Source: Bacteroidota bacterium
GTDB lineage: Bacteria > Bacteroidota > Bacteroidia > 2-12-FULL-35-15
DNA length: 64,000 bases
Assembly: GCA_947479085.1 (NCBI GenBank)
Contig: CANJYB010000007.1
Coordinates: 1 to 64,000, forward strand
Direction: 5' to 3'
Part shown: one piece after another, positions 52,507 to 61,834 of the stretch
Position numbering within the stretch: the first letter of the stretch is position 1
Layout of the letters: the number at the start of each line of letters is the position of its first letter
Made by a program: the position numbers and the translations under genes
The notes under the pieces: model-generated
The model's database searches: none
What the model was told of the DNA's origin: nothing
What the model saw: the letters and a program-made list of their open reading frames with translations, nothing else

Positions 52507-52939
52507 ATTTAATATGATTTATTGCTATCGTATTGCCACCGGAAAAATCAAACTTCCAACTACTGTCAAATATTAAAGGAAGGTAGCGTTTGTAAAGATT
52601 TATGCGAGCAGTCAGTTTATTTTCGGGTTCATCCGCTTTTGCAAGTCCTGTAAATTCATAGGTTACCATTTTAGGGTGCTGCTCCATGAATATTTTAACT
52701 ACCGCTACAATGGTATTCATCACCTTATATATTTCACCTTTATTGGTAAGAGAATACTCTTCTCCTTCGTATTCATCATTAGTAACGCCAAAAACAATAG
52801 TGGCATGAAGAATATTGTCTTGTCTTCTTCCAAAGCGAACTTCGTAATTGACTCCGCTGCCGGTTGTAAAATAATAAACCCCGGCAGTGCTAATAGGAGG
52901 AGGAATGATTTTATAAATTTCAATCGGGCGTTCACCCAT
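52505..52939 (-). CDS. Hypothetical protein, 144 residues
   Basis: Compact alpha/beta protein without signal or membrane segment. It has well-formed strands (YEVRFGRRQDNILHATIVFG) and a long amphipathic helix (IYKVMNTIVAVVKIFMEQHP), then YEFTGLAKADEPENKLTARI. The composition is that of a real, folded protein. I do not recognise the family. It stands alone, convergent with the thioredoxin-like gene; on the minus strand its upstream region contains TAATTTTA, a weak promoter match. Confidence 0.75.
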   Translation of the reverse strand: MGERPIEIYKIIPPPISTAGVYYFTTGSGVNYEVRFGRRQDNILHATIVFGVTNDEYEGEEYSLTNKGEIYKVMNTIVAVVKIFMEQHPKMVTYEFTGLAKADEPENKLTARINLYKRYLPLIFDSSWKFDFSGGNTIAINHIK

Positions 52940-53024
52940 ATATTTCTTTTATGTTTCGGGTAAAATTAGAAAATAAATTTTAAAAAACGTTGTTTAAATA
53001 AAGATATACGATGAGAATATTAAA

Positions 53025-53032
53025 TACCTTTG
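53025..53032 (+). promoter_or_regulatory. Bacteroidota -7 element TACCTTTG
   Basis: A perfect TAnnTTTG, 27 bases before the ATG at 53060. It also shows that a TTG start at 53030, inside the box, is not used. Confidence 0.6.
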
Positions 53033-53059
53033 AGGTCACTTATCCAAGAAAATTGCAGA

Positions 53060-53458
53060 ATGAAAATTCAATTCAAAATTAATTCGAAAGTTACCCCGGA
53101 ACAGGTTATTGAAGTATTCAAAAGTTCAGGCATAAATCGTCCTGTTGATGATATAAAAAGAATAAAGGGAATGATTGAAAATTCCAACTTAATTATTACC
53201 GCCTGGGATGGTATTGAACTAATTGGTATCGCCAGGTCGTTAACTGATTTTCATTATTGTTGCTACATGTCTGATCTGTCTGTAAAAAAGGAGTATCAGA
53301 AAACAGGAATAGGAAAATCACTGATTGAAATAACCCAGGATACTATTGGCGAGCAAACAATGTTGTTACTTCTTTCGGCAACTCCAGCCCTTGAATATTA
53401 TCCTAAAGTAGGATTTGAAAAAGTAGAAAACGGTTTTATTATTAAAAGAAAGTCATAG
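53060..53458 (+). CDS. GNAT family N-acetyltransferase
   Basis: 132 residues from the ATG at 53060. The acetyl-CoA binding motif A is present: LSVKKEYQKTGIGKSLIEI (Q/R-x-x-G-x-G/A). A preceding strand pair with IARSLTDFHYCCYMSDL and a terminal YYPKVGFEKVENGF complete the fold. The size fits small-molecule GNAT enzymes. The substrate is unknown. It is directly followed, with one base between, by a thioredoxin-like gene. Confidence 0.88.
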   Translation: MKIQFKINSKVTPEQVIEVFKSSGINRPVDDIKRIKGMIENSNLIITAWDGIELIGIARSLTDFHYCCYMSDLSVKKEYQKTGIGKSLIEITQDTIGEQTMLLLLSATPALEYYPKVGFEKVENGFIIKRKS

Positions 53459-53459
53459 A

Positions 53460-53939
53460 GTGCGTTTTTTAATTTTAATTTCTTTCCTTTTGTTATTGGT
53501 TCTTTCAGGTTATTCGCAAAATGTTCCTGTAATTAAAATTACTGATTTGGAAAAAAGGATTCAAAATAATTCCGATACCACTTATATAGTTAATTTATGG
53601 GCTACCTGGTGTGCCCCATGTGTTAAAGAACTTCCTGGCTTTGATAGCATAAATAGAGTTTATAAAGATAAAAAAGTAAAAGTACTTTTGGTAACCATGG
53701 ATTTTAAAGAAGATTTGACAACAAAGGTTCTCCCCTTTATGCAAAGAAAGCATATTAAATCTGAGGTGCTGTTGCTGGATGAGTCGAATGGAAATTATTT
53801 TATTCCTAAAGTGTCGGAAGAGTGGAGCGGTTCTATTCCTGCCACATTAATTGTAAATAATAAGTTTAAGGTGAAACATTTTTTTGAAAAGACCTTGACG
53901 TATGATTTCCTGAAAAGTGAAATAGAAAATATTAAATAA
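53460..53939 (+). CDS. TlpA-like thiol-disulphide oxidoreductase (GTG start)
   Basis: 159 residues; the start is GTG at 53460, one base after the preceding stop, because it gives a full signal peptide (FLILISFLLLLVLSGYSQ) and no ATG does. The active site is W-C51-A-P-C54 in LWATWCAPCVKELPGF, followed by the cis-Pro segment SIPATLIVNNK. It should be periplasmic and reduce disulphides, plausibly those of the SCO protein encoded 19 bases downstream, whose cysteines must be reduced to bind copper. Confidence 0.9.
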   Translation: MRFLILISFLLLLVLSGYSQNVPVIKITDLEKRIQNNSDTTYIVNLWATWCAPCVKELPGFDSINRVYKDKKVKVLLVTMDFKEDLTTKVLPFMQRKHIKSEVLLLDESNGNYFIPKVSEEWSGSIPATLIVNNKFKVKHFFEKTLTYDFLKSEIENIK

Positions 53940-53958
53940 GTATAAAGAAAAAATCAGA

Positions 53959-54627
53959 ATGAAAATTAAAATTGTCAATGTTATTCTCTTAGTAGTGGCA
54001 GCAAGTGTATTTGTATATGCCTTCTTTATTTTTAATAAGAAAAAACCGATTCGTTATCTTGCCATTTTTGGAGATAAAAGCTATGAAGCAAAAGGAGGTT
54101 CAACGGATACCGTTTATCATACTATAGGTAATTTTAGTTTTACCAACCAGGATGGAAAAACGTTAACTGAAAAAGACTTTAAAAACAGTGTGTATGTTGC
54201 CGACTTTTTTTTCACTACCTGTCATAGCATATGTCCGATAATGAGCAGCCAGATGGAAAAGGTATATGAAAAATACAAAGGAAATATGGCTGTTAAATTT
54301 TTATCACATACGGTTGACCCGGAAATTGATACAGTAGAGCAATTAAAAAGATATGCTATCAAGCACAATGCCGATGCTAATCAATGGAGTTTTGTAACAG
54401 GAAGTAAAAAGGACCTGTATGCTATAGCCCGCACCGGTTATTTATTAAATGCAGAACAGGGAGATGGGGGACCCGATGATTTTATTCATACTCAGAATTT
54501 TGCTTTGATTGATAAGGAAAAACGTATTCGTGGGTTTTACGATGGAACAGATTCTACCGATATGAATCAGTTAACCAAGGATATCGGGTTACTGCTGAAG
54601 GAATATGATTACAAGGAAAATAAATAA
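53959..54627 (+). CDS. SCO1/SenC family copper chaperone
   Basis: 222 residues. An N-terminal membrane anchor (VILLVVAASVFVYAFFIFN), then a thioredoxin-like fold carrying the copper site Cys88-x3-Cys92 in TTCHSICPIMSSQM and His177 in FIHTQNFALID. VDPEIDTVEQLKRYA is also family-typical. SCO proteins deliver copper to the CuA site of cytochrome c oxidase. No oxidase gene is in the window. The TlpA-like gene just upstream is a likely functional partner. Confidence 0.92.
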   Translation: MKIKIVNVILLVVAASVFVYAFFIFNKKKPIRYLAIFGDKSYEAKGGSTDTVYHTIGNFSFTNQDGKTLTEKDFKNSVYVADFFFTTCHSICPIMSSQMEKVYEKYKGNMAVKFLSHTVDPEIDTVEQLKRYAIKHNADANQWSFVTGSKKDLYAIARTGYLLNAEQGDGGPDDFIHTQNFALIDKEKRIRGFYDGTDSTDMNQLTKDIGLLLKEYDYKENK

Positions 54628-54668
54628 AGGAAATTCCTAATTAATACGGATTAAGAAGAGACAGTGCA

Positions 54669-54708
54669 AAAAAAGAGGGACAACATTTGTTGTCCCTCTT
54701 TTTTATTC
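54669..54708. terminator. Bidirectional terminator between convergent genes
   Basis: A perfect 17-base stem with core AAGAGGGACAACA and TGTTGTCCCTCTT, a two-base loop, A-run on the left and T-run on the right. Confidence 0.93.
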
Positions 54709-54716
54709 CAAAACTA

Positions 54717-56360
54717 TTATTTTATCAGATTTATCTTTTTTACTGTTTTTTCAGTTGCGGTATTTATTTCAACAAAATACAATCCTTTTTCTTCCTTGGT
54801 TAAATCTATCGAATATACTCCATTAGAAATATTGGAATATTTTTTTTGAGATACAATTTCACCTAAAAGATTAAAAACGTTAACTGTAATCATTTGAGAA
54901 GCATTTAAACTAACCTCAAGGTTAAAAAGTCCACTGGAAGGGTTAGGATAAATGGAAAAAGAATTTTCAGAAATTTTGTTATCTGAAATACCAACTGTAG
55001 AACTTGGGTTGAAACCATCAAGAGTTCCGGTAGTATTCGATGAGTTAGGATCGAGCCAATGTTTCAGTTGGGTAGCATTAGTACCACCTCCTAACCATGA
55101 TACAGAAAATTTACCATATACATCATTCATATTGGCTGCAGATTGTCCGCAGGCTGAAGGCCCTCCATGAAGTTGTCCTACAATTCGGTGATTTTGGTCG
55201 TAAAGTGGAGAACCTGAAGAACCCGGCTCTGTGCAAGCGGTAGTCCATTGTCCAACCTGCCAGTGGCTATTAGCGGATGTTCCTGACCATGTGGCGGAAA
55301 TGCATGAGTTGTTGGCTACGGATATTTTTTTGATATCTCCGCTTGGGTGATGAATACATGTTGCAGCAGTTGCAGCAGTATTTACATTAGACCATCCTGA
55401 AAAATAAGGTCCAAAAGAAGCAGGAATAGTACCACCGGATAAACCACCGGTAATTTCTACAAGACTGAAATCGGAATTGGCACTTGCAGCACGCTGAACA
55501 CCTCCTGTAAGCGATTGGGTAGTTGAAGGAGATGATCCAGGGTTAGTACATCCCGTAGCTTCCCAGTTAAAGCGAAAAATCCATGTACTGAATCCGGTAG
55601 AACCACAATGGTTAGCTGTTAAAATATAAGGCTTGCCATCCTGAGGTACATCATTAATCAAGGCTCCTGTACAAAATTCGCTACCTCCGGAAACTAAACA
55701 TACGACAGAATGTTTTTCGTTTTGCCATGCTACACCGGTAGGGCAATTGACATTTACTTGGCATGCTCCTGAATTTCCGAAGGATTTCAAATATTCAGTA
55801 ATACCTCTGTATCCATGGGTAACCCTAAAAATATTTATTCTTCCCTGATTAATCACCGTTGTAGGCTCTCTGTACTCCAAAATTAACTCTTCTCCCGGGA
55901 CAAGATCAGTAGCAAACGCCTTATCATCCTGGTTGTTAACACTTGTGAATGCACCAATTACAAAATCTTTGCTGGAATTGTAAATAAATAAATCAGCACC
56001 TTGGGGCATAAAAAAATCATCAAAAGCTAGATTGATGCTTTGTGCATTGGTACACTTTATTCCAAGCTGCCATAAACGGTCGCCATTTGAAAGAGTGCTC
56101 CAGGTTCCTGAATTTGCTAAATTAAGATTTACATAATGATTGAATCCAAAACGAAAAGGCCCTTTGCTCTGATCATTAATTGCATCCTGCGCTCGTAAAG
56201 ATTCGAGATCAAATGCTGGCATAGTTTTGATTTCTATGTCAGATTCTGCGTCTGAATGGTTAAAGCTGTAAGGTTTTCCTCCCTGACTTAGCTGTGCATT
56301 TGCATTTTGAATTGCTAAAGAAGTTGTAAAAAGTAAAACAGATAGTAAAAGTTTTTTCAT
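54717..56360 (-). CDS. T9SS-secreted lysyl-endopeptidase-like serine protease
   Basis: 547 residues from the ATG at 56360; a longer frame to 56432 would bury the signal peptide (LLLSVLLFTTSLAIQNANAQ). The trypsin-like domain carries His251 in ILTANHCG, Asp297 in SDFSLVEI and Ser382 in GSSGSPLYD, with SSPSTTQSLTGG and NPGSS features close to Achromobacter/Lysobacter lysyl endopeptidase. A large N-terminal part (about 25-190) looks like a propeptide or accessory beta domain. The end (about 465-547) is a T9SS type A sorting domain (IYPNPSSGLFNLEV, VFNLLGE, GLYFVEI). It is probably a surface-bound or released protease. Lys specificity is inferred from resemblance only. Confidence 0.9.
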   Translation of the reverse strand: MKKLLLSVLLFTTSLAIQNANAQLSQGGKPYSFNHSDAESDIEIKTMPAFDLESLRAQDAINDQSKGPFRFGFNHYVNLNLANSGTWSTLSNGDRLWQLGIKCTNAQSINLAFDDFFMPQGADLFIYNSSKDFVIGAFTSVNNQDDKAFATDLVPGEELILEYREPTTVINQGRINIFRVTHGYRGITEYLKSFGNSGACQVNVNCPTGVAWQNEKHSVVCLVSGGSEFCTGALINDVPQDGKPYILTANHCGSTGFSTWIFRFNWEATGCTNPGSSPSTTQSLTGGVQRAASANSDFSLVEITGGLSGGTIPASFGPYFSGWSNVNTAATAATCIHHPSGDIKKISVANNSCISATWSGTSANSHWQVGQWTTACTEPGSSGSPLYDQNHRIVGQLHGGPSACGQSAANMNDVYGKFSVSWLGGGTNATQLKHWLDPNSSNTTGTLDGFNPSSTVGISDNKISENSFSIYPNPSSGLFNLEVSLNASQMITVNVFNLLGEIVSQKKYSNISNGVYSIDLTKEEKGLYFVEINTATEKTVKKINLIK

Positions 56361-56401
56361 CAATGAGTAATTTATTAGTGAGATTAATAATATATAGCGC
56401 A

Positions 56402-56409
56402 CGAAAGTA
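56402..56409 (-). promoter_or_regulatory. Putative -7 element for the protease gene
   Basis: On the minus strand TACTTTCG lies 41 bases before the ATG at 56360; it is one base off TAnnTTTG. Confidence 0.5.
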
Positions 56410-56602
56410 GAAATTAAAAAAAGCAAATACAAGAAAATAAGACGAAAGCGCTCTAACCTTCTTTATAGGTCTGCTTTTTCTTTTTTATTAAGTTATATTT
56501 CTCTTTTGCTTTGTATTTTTATTCCCCTGTTTCTTCTGTTAATTCGTAAATTTCAACTACAAACAACCTGCCTTAAACCGACAAACCAATTCATATTTTT
56601 AT

Positions 56603-56610
56603 TACCTTCG
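56603..56610 (+). promoter_or_regulatory. Putative -7 element for the nucleotide-sugar operon
   Basis: TACCTTCG, one base off TAnnTTTG, lies 29 bases before the ATG at 56640. With the element at 56402 it forms a divergent promoter region of about 280 bases that is otherwise empty. Confidence 0.5.
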
Positions 56611-56639
56611 CCCCCCTATAATTTTTGAACCATAAATCA

Positions 56640-57782
56640 ATGGAAAAAGTAATGAAGAAAATACAAATGGTTGACCTTAAAAGTCAATACGAAAAAATAA
56701 AAACCGAAGTAGATGCTTCCATTCAGAATGTGTTGAACAACACTGCATTTATTAACGGTCCCGAAGTAAAGGAATTTCAGAAAGAACTGGAAGCTTACCT
56801 GGATGTAAAACATGTAATCCCTTGTGCCAATGGTACTGATGCCTTGCAGATAGCAATGATGGCCTTGGATTTAAAGCCGGGAGATGAAGTGATAACTGCC
56901 AATTTTACCTATGTGGCTACAGCCGAAGTAATTGGTTTATTAGGATTAAAACCGGTATTGGTCGATGTAATTCCTGATACTTTCGATATTGATGTAAAAG
57001 CCATCGAACGTGCTATTACACCAAAAACAAAAGCCATTGTTCCGGTTCACCTGTTTGGTCAATGTGCCAATATGGAGGCCATTATGGAACTGGCAAAAAA
57101 GCATAATCTATTTGTTATTGAAGATACAGCTCAGGCCATTGGTGCTGAATATATTTATGCTGATGGCAAAAAGAAGAAAGCCGGAGCAATAGGAACTGTT
57201 GGATGTACCAGCTTTTTTCCTTCCAAAAATTTAGGTTGTTATGGTGATGGTGGAGCCTTGTTTACCAATGATGATGCCCTTGCTGCTAAAATAAGAATCA
57301 TTGCCAATCACGGGCAAACTGCTTTATACATTCATGATTTGATTGGAGTTAATTCTCGTTTAGACAGCATTCAGGCAGGAGTATTGCGAATCAAATTACG
57401 TCAATTAGATAATTATTGTTCGGCCCGCGGCAAGGCTGCAGCTTATTACGATAAGGCATTTGCAAACAATCCAAAACTAAAAACACCGGAAAGGGCAACC
57501 TATTCAAACCATGTTTTTCATCAATACACGTTGCAATTAGTTGATGTGGACAGGGCAGCGTTGCGTGATTTTTTAACCACCAAAGAAATACCAGCCATGA
57601 TTTATTATCCTATTCCATTGCACCTGCAAAAGGCATATATGGATCCGAGATACAAAGCTGGCGATTTCCCTGTAACCGAAGCATTATGTGCTTCTGTGGT
57701 TTCTCTTCCTATGCATACCGAGTTGGATGAAGAAACTTTGAAATACATCACAGATTCTGTTTTAGAATTTGTAAATAAATAA
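56640..57782 (+). CDS. DegT/DnrJ aminotransferase, WbpE/WlbC type
   Basis: PLP enzyme of 380 residues, start ATG at 56640. Features: NGTDALQIAMMALDLKPGDE (cofactor phosphate region), EDTAQAIGAEY (Asp binding the pyridine nitrogen), FFPSKNLGCYGDGGALF with the PLP lysine in SKN, and ANHGQTALYIHDLIGVNSRL. In WbpE this step aminates UDP-2-acetamido-3-oxoglucuronate at C3. The presence nearby of matching dehydrogenase, oxidase and acetyltransferase genes supports that role over the many other sugar aminotransferase roles of this family. Confidence 0.88.
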   Translation: MEKVMKKIQMVDLKSQYEKIKTEVDASIQNVLNNTAFINGPEVKEFQKELEAYLDVKHVIPCANGTDALQIAMMALDLKPGDEVITANFTYVATAEVIGLLGLKPVLVDVIPDTFDIDVKAIERAITPKTKAIVPVHLFGQCANMEAIMELAKKHNLFVIEDTAQAIGAEYIYADGKKKKAGAIGTVGCTSFFPSKNLGCYGDGGALFTNDDALAAKIRIIANHGQTALYIHDLIGVNSRLDSIQAGVLRIKLRQLDNYCSARGKAAAYYDKAFANNPKLKTPERATYSNHVFHQYTLQLVDVDRAALRDFLTTKEIPAMIYYPIPLHLQKAYMDPRYKAGDFPVTEALCASVVSLPMHTELDEETLKYITDSVLEFVNK

Positions 57783-57808
57783 ATTAATTGTAACAATCAG
57801 ATAACCTG

Positions 57809-57853
57809 CTTTGTGAACTTTGTGTAAGATCTTTGCGAACTTTGTGGTTAATG
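57809..57853. repeat. Degenerate 'CTTTGTGAACTTTGTG' repeat
   Basis: CTTTGTGAACTTTGTG, CTTTGCGAACTTTGTGG: tandem variants of the same family as the repeat at 11136. It fills the 95-base gap between the aminotransferase and ugd genes. Confidence 0.5.
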
Positions 57854-57877
57854 AATAAAATAACTTTAAACTAAATT

Positions 57878-59188
57878 ATGAATATTGCAGTTGTAGGAAC
57901 AGGATACGTAGGATTAGTAACAGGAACATGTTTGGCCGAAACAGGTAATCATGTAATATGTGTGGATATCAATGAATCCAAAGTGAAAAAAATGCAGGCA
58001 GGGGTTATTCCCATTTTCGAACCTCATTTGGATTTATTATTTGAAAGAAATATTAAACAGGGAAGACTTACATTCACTACCAATCTTGCCGAAGCAGTGG
58101 AAAATGCAAAAGTTATTTTTCTTGCTTTACCAACCCCTCCTGGAGAAGATGGCTCAGCCGATTTGAGTTACATACTTGGGGTGGCGGATGATTTGGGGAA
58201 AATAATCAAGGAATATAAAGTAATAATTGACAAAAGCACTGTTCCTGTGGGAACTGCCGAGAAAGTAAAAACAGCTGTTGCGAAAAACACCTCCATCGAA
58301 TTTGATGTGGTATCCAATCCGGAGTTTTTGCGTGAAGGTTTTGCGGTAGATGATTTTATGAAACCAGACAGAGTAGTGATTGGAACACAATCCGAAAGGG
58401 CACGAAAAGTAATGGACGAATTATACAAACCATTTGTTCGCCAGGGAAACCCGGTAATTTATATGGATGAACGCTCTGCTGAATTAACTAAGTATGCGGC
58501 TAATTCTTTTCTTGCTACTAAAATTACATTCATGAATGAAATTGCTAACCTCTGTGAAAAACTAGGAGCAGATGTGGATGCCGTGCGGATAGGTATTGGT
58601 AGTGACGAGCGTATTGGAAAACGTTTTTTATTTCCCGGAATTGGTTACGGTGGAAGTTGTTTCCCGAAAGACGTGCAGGCATTAGCTAAATCAGCATCTG
58701 AAGTAGGGTATGAATTTAAAATACTTGATTCGGTTATGGACATCAATGAAAAACAAAAAACAATCATTGTTCCAAAAATAAAAGAACATTACAAAGGGGA
58801 ATTGAAAGGAAAGAAAATAGCATTGTGGGGATTGGCTTTTAAACCTGATACAGATGACATTCGTGAAGCACCTGCTTTGTATATTATCGAAGAACTTTTG
58901 AAATTGGGTGTTTCCATTTCTGCATACGACCCTGAAGCAATGGATAATGTCAAAAATCTGATTGGAGATAAAATTACTTATGCAGCTGATGAGTACGATG
59001 CGCTGAAAGGTGCAGATGCTTTATTGATTGCAACAGAATGGAGTTTGTTCCGTACACCTGATTTTGATAAAGTATCAGAATTATTAAAATCCAAAACCAT
59101 ATTTGACGGTCGTAATTTATATGGCATCGACCAGATGAAAGAATTGGGATATTTTTATTCTTCTATAGGAAGAGAAACGGTAAAATAA
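57878..59188 (+). CDS. ugd: UDP-glucose 6-dehydrogenase
   Basis: Oxidises UDP-glucose to UDP-glucuronate with two NAD. 436 residues. The N-terminal Rossmann motif is [18 protein letters not shown], then [18 protein letters not shown] and [13 protein letters not shown]. The nucleophile Cys261 is in [14 protein letters not shown], and the C-terminal UDP-binding part has [16 protein letters not shown]. The sequence FPKD and absence of the H-x-I-x-V-D-P-Y signature separate it from the UDP-GlcNAc enzyme at 61835. Two bases separate it from the decarboxylase gene that consumes its product. Confidence 0.95.
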   Translation: MNIAVVGTGYVGLVTGTCLAETGNHVICVDINESKVKKMQAGVIPIFEPHLDLLFERNIKQGRLTFTTNLAEAVENAKVIFLALPTPPGEDGSADLSYILGVADDLGKIIKEYKVIIDKSTVPVGTAEKVKTAVAKNTSIEFDVVSNPEFLREGFAVDDFMKPDRVVIGTQSERARKVMDELYKPFVRQGNPVIYMDERSAELTKYAANSFLATKITFMNEIANLCEKLGADVDAVRIGIGSDERIGKRFLFPGIGYGGSCFPKDVQALAKSASEVGYEFKILDSVMDINEKQKTIIVPKIKEHYKGELKGKKIALWGLAFKPDTDDIREAPALYIIEELLKLGVSISAYDPEAMDNVKNLIGDKITYAADEYDALKGADALLIATEWSLFRTPDFDKVSELLKSKTIFDGRNLYGIDQMKELGYFYSSIGRETVK

Positions 59189-59190
59189 GT

Positions 59191-60159
59191 ATGAAAAGAG
59201 TTTTAATAACCGGTGCGGCAGGCTTTTTAGGTTCTCACCTTTGCGATAGATTTATGAAAGAAGGCTTCCATGTTATCGGCATGGACAACCTTATTACAGG
59301 AGATTTAAAAAACATTGAACACCTGATGAAACTCGAACATTTTGAGTTTTATCATCATGATGTTTCCAAATTTGTTTTTGTTCCGGGTGAATTGGATTAT
59401 ATCCTGCACTTTGCTTCACCGGCTTCACCTATTGATTACTTAAAAATTCCAATTCAGACTTTAAAAGTAAGTTCTCTTGGAACCCATAATTTGCTTGGAT
59501 TAGCGAAAGCTAAAAAGGCAAGAATACTGGTAGCTTCTACTTCTGAAGTATATGGTGACCCCTTGGTTCATCCGCAAACGGAAGAATATTGGGGCAATGT
59601 AAATCCTGTTGGCCCCAGAGGAGTATACGATGAAGCAAAACGTTTTATGGAAGCCATGACTATGGCTTATCATACTTTTCATGGATTGGAAACAAGAATT
59701 ATAAGAATATTCAATACTTACGGTCCTCGCATGAGGTTGAATGATGGACGGGTATTACCTGCCTTTATTGGTCAGGCATTGCGTGGTGAAGATTTAACCA
59801 TGTTTGGTGATGGTTCTCAAACACGTTCTTTCTGTTATGTTGATGATTTGGTGGAAGGCATTTATCGTTTATTGATGAGTGACTATGTTCAGCCAATGAA
59901 TATAGGTAATCCAAGTGAGATAACAATTAAGGAATTTGGTGAGGAAATAATTAAACTTACTGGTACTTCACAAAAACTAATATCATTGCCATTGCCTCAG
60001 GATGATCCGAAACAAAGAAAACCAGATATTACAAAAGCAAGAAGTATATTAGGCTGGGAACCAAAAGTGTCAAGAGCAGAAGGATTAAAAATTACGTATG
60101 AGTATTTTAAATCCTTGTCAAAAGACGAATTAAATAAAACCGAACATCGGCAATTTTAA
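59191..60159 (+). CDS. UDP-glucuronate decarboxylase (UDP-xylose synthase type)
   Basis: Extended short-chain dehydrogenase, 322 residues. NAD motif [14 protein letters not shown] (G-x-x-G-x-x-G), catalytic Thr/Ser in STSEVYGDP, Tyr146 and Lys150 in [18 protein letters not shown], and [17 protein letters not shown]. The [10 protein letters not shown] pattern and the [12 protein letters not shown] region are typical of UXS enzymes that make UDP-xylose from UDP-glucuronate. Coupling to ugd at two bases supports this. An epimerase role is less likely. Confidence 0.9.
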   Translation: MKRVLITGAAGFLGSHLCDRFMKEGFHVIGMDNLITGDLKNIEHLMKLEHFEFYHHDVSKFVFVPGELDYILHFASPASPIDYLKIPIQTLKVSSLGTHNLLGLAKAKKARILVASTSEVYGDPLVHPQTEEYWGNVNPVGPRGVYDEAKRFMEAMTMAYHTFHGLETRIIRIFNTYGPRMRLNDGRVLPAFIGQALRGEDLTMFGDGSQTRSFCYVDDLVEGIYRLLMSDYVQPMNIGNPSEITIKEFGEEIIKLTGTSQKLISLPLPQDDPKQRKPDITKARSILGWEPKVSRAEGLKITYEYFKSLSKDELNKTEHRQF

Positions 60160-60164
60160 AAACT

Positions 60165-60734
60165 ATGGAGTATTTTGCTCACGAAAGTGCAGTTATTGAT
60201 GAAGGTTGCAAAATAGGCAAGGGTACAAAAATCTGGCATTTTTCTCACATCATGGCTAACTGTATCATTGGGGAGGATTGCAACATAGGGCAAAATGTGG
60301 TGGTTTCACCGCAGGTGGTATTGGGAAGAAATGTAAAGGTGCAAAATAATGTATCTATTTATACTGGTGTAACCTGTGATGATGATGTGTTTTTAGGGCC
60401 TTCCATGGTTTTTACAAATGTAATTAATCCAAGAAGTGCAATAAACAGGAAAAGTGAATATGCAAAAACGCATGTAGGGAAGGGAGCTACCATTGGGGCA
60501 AACGCCACTGTGGTTTGTGGACACAGCATAGGGGAATATGCATTTATAGGGGCAGGTGCTGTGGTTACTAAAAACGTACAACCTTATTCGTTATGGGTAG
60601 GGAATCCTGCCAAACAGTTAGGTTGGGTTAGTGAATATGGCCTTCGTTTAAGTTTTGATAACAATAGAATAGCCGTTTGTAATGAAAGTAACGAGAAGTA
60701 TAAACTTGAAAACGGGCAGGTCAGCAAAATTTAA
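60165..60734 (+). CDS. UDP-3-amino sugar N-acetyltransferase, WbpD/WlbB type
   Basis: Left-handed beta-helix acyltransferase of 189 residues with hexapeptide repeats (IGKGTKIWHFSHIMANCIIG, IGQNVVVSPQVVLG, GATIGANATVVCG). The start YFAHESAVIDEGCKIGKGTKIWHFSH and the segment VFTNVINPRSAINRKSEY match WbpD/WlbB, which acetylates the C3 amine of UDP-GlcNAc(3NH2)A. It is five bases after the previous gene, and the next gene follows with no gap. Confidence 0.92.
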   Translation: MEYFAHESAVIDEGCKIGKGTKIWHFSHIMANCIIGEDCNIGQNVVVSPQVVLGRNVKVQNNVSIYTGVTCDDDVFLGPSMVFTNVINPRSAINRKSEYAKTHVGKGATIGANATVVCGHSIGEYAFIGAGAVVTKNVQPYSLWVGNPAKQLGWVSEYGLRLSFDNNRIAVCNESNEKYKLENGQVSKI

Positions 60735-61760
60735 ATGTCGAAAATAAAGTTTGCTGTAATAGGGCAGGGACATATTGGAAAGCGACATGCAGAAATGATT
60801 CGCAGGAGCAGTGAAGGGGAGCTGGTTGCCGTTTGCGACCGACATTCGAGGGAGCACCTGGATTTGCATCATGTAAAAGAAAAATATTATACTGACATTG
60901 ATGAGCTTTTAGCAGCTCATCCTGAGGTAGACGTGGTAACCATTTGCACACCGAATGGGTTACATGCTGTACAGGCATTAAAAGCAATTGAAGCGGATAA
61001 ACATGTGGTTTGCGAAAAACCAATGGCGCTAACAAAGGCAGATTGTGAGGAAGTTATTTTTAAAGCGCTGCAACGAAATAAGAATGTTTTTTGTGTAATG
61101 CAGAACCGTTTTTCTCCTCCATCCATCTGGATGAAGCAGATAGTAGAAGAAAAAATAATTGGAAATGTTTACATCGTTCAGTTAAATTGTTTTTGGAACA
61201 GGGACGAACGATATTATAAAAAAGGCGGATGGAAAGGGGTACAGGAACTGGATGGCGGAACATTGTTCACACAGTTTTCTCACTTCATTGATATTATGTA
61301 TTGGTTGTTCGGTGATATTAAAGATATTCAGGCACGTTTCAATGATTTTAATCATTCTGAGTTAACTGAATTTGAAGACAGTGGTTTTGTAAATTTCAAT
61401 TTTGTAAAAGGGGGAGTTGGGAGTATTAATTATTCCACGTCTGTTTGGGACAGGAATTTTGAAAGCAGCATTACCATAATAGGTGAAAAGGGAACAGTTA
61501 AAGTGGGTGGGCAGTATATGGATAAGGTGGAATATTGTAATATTAAAGATTACACTATGCCTGATTTGCAGCCGACCAATGAAGCGAATGATTATGGCAA
61601 TTACAAAGGTTCTGCTAATAATCATCCTCAGATAATATCAAATGTTATTGATACATTAAAAGGAAGAACAACTATTACTACCAATGCAATGGAAGGATTG
61701 AAAGTGGTAGATATTATTGAAAGAATTTATTCATTAAGAAATAAGAACAGAAAAAGTTAA
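60735..61760 (+). CDS. Gfo/Idh/MocA oxidoreductase, WbpB/WlbA type
   Basis: 341 residues. Rossmann start FAVIGQGHIGKRHAEMI, then VDVVTICTPNGLHAVQALKA and the family's EKPMALT with the active-site lysine. The C-terminal alpha/beta domain contains GGWKGVQELDGGTLFTQFSH with the expected catalytic His in SHFIDIMYWLFG. In the pathway WbpB/WlbA oxidises UDP-GlcNAc-uronate at C3. The directly adjoining acetyltransferase gene and nearby WbpA and WbpE types support this assignment. Confidence 0.92.
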   Translation: MSKIKFAVIGQGHIGKRHAEMIRRSSEGELVAVCDRHSREHLDLHHVKEKYYTDIDELLAAHPEVDVVTICTPNGLHAVQALKAIEADKHVVCEKPMALTKADCEEVIFKALQRNKNVFCVMQNRFSPPSIWMKQIVEEKIIGNVYIVQLNCFWNRDERYYKKGGWKGVQELDGGTLFTQFSHFIDIMYWLFGDIKDIQARFNDFNHSELTEFEDSGFVNFNFVKGGVGSINYSTSVWDRNFESSITIIGEKGTVKVGGQYMDKVEYCNIKDYTMPDLQPTNEANDYGNYKGSANNHPQIISNVIDTLKGRTTITTNAMEGLKVVDIIERIYSLRNKNRKS

Positions 61761-61834
61761 AAGGAAAGCGTTTGTAGTTCACAAACAATCTTCTTGAAAC
61801 AACAGACTAAAAACAACAAACAACAAACGATAAT

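Noticed and set aside
56361-56432. N-terminal extension of the minus-strand protease
   Set aside because: It would place a second hydrophobic segment before a complete signal peptide and overlaps the putative promoter at 56402.
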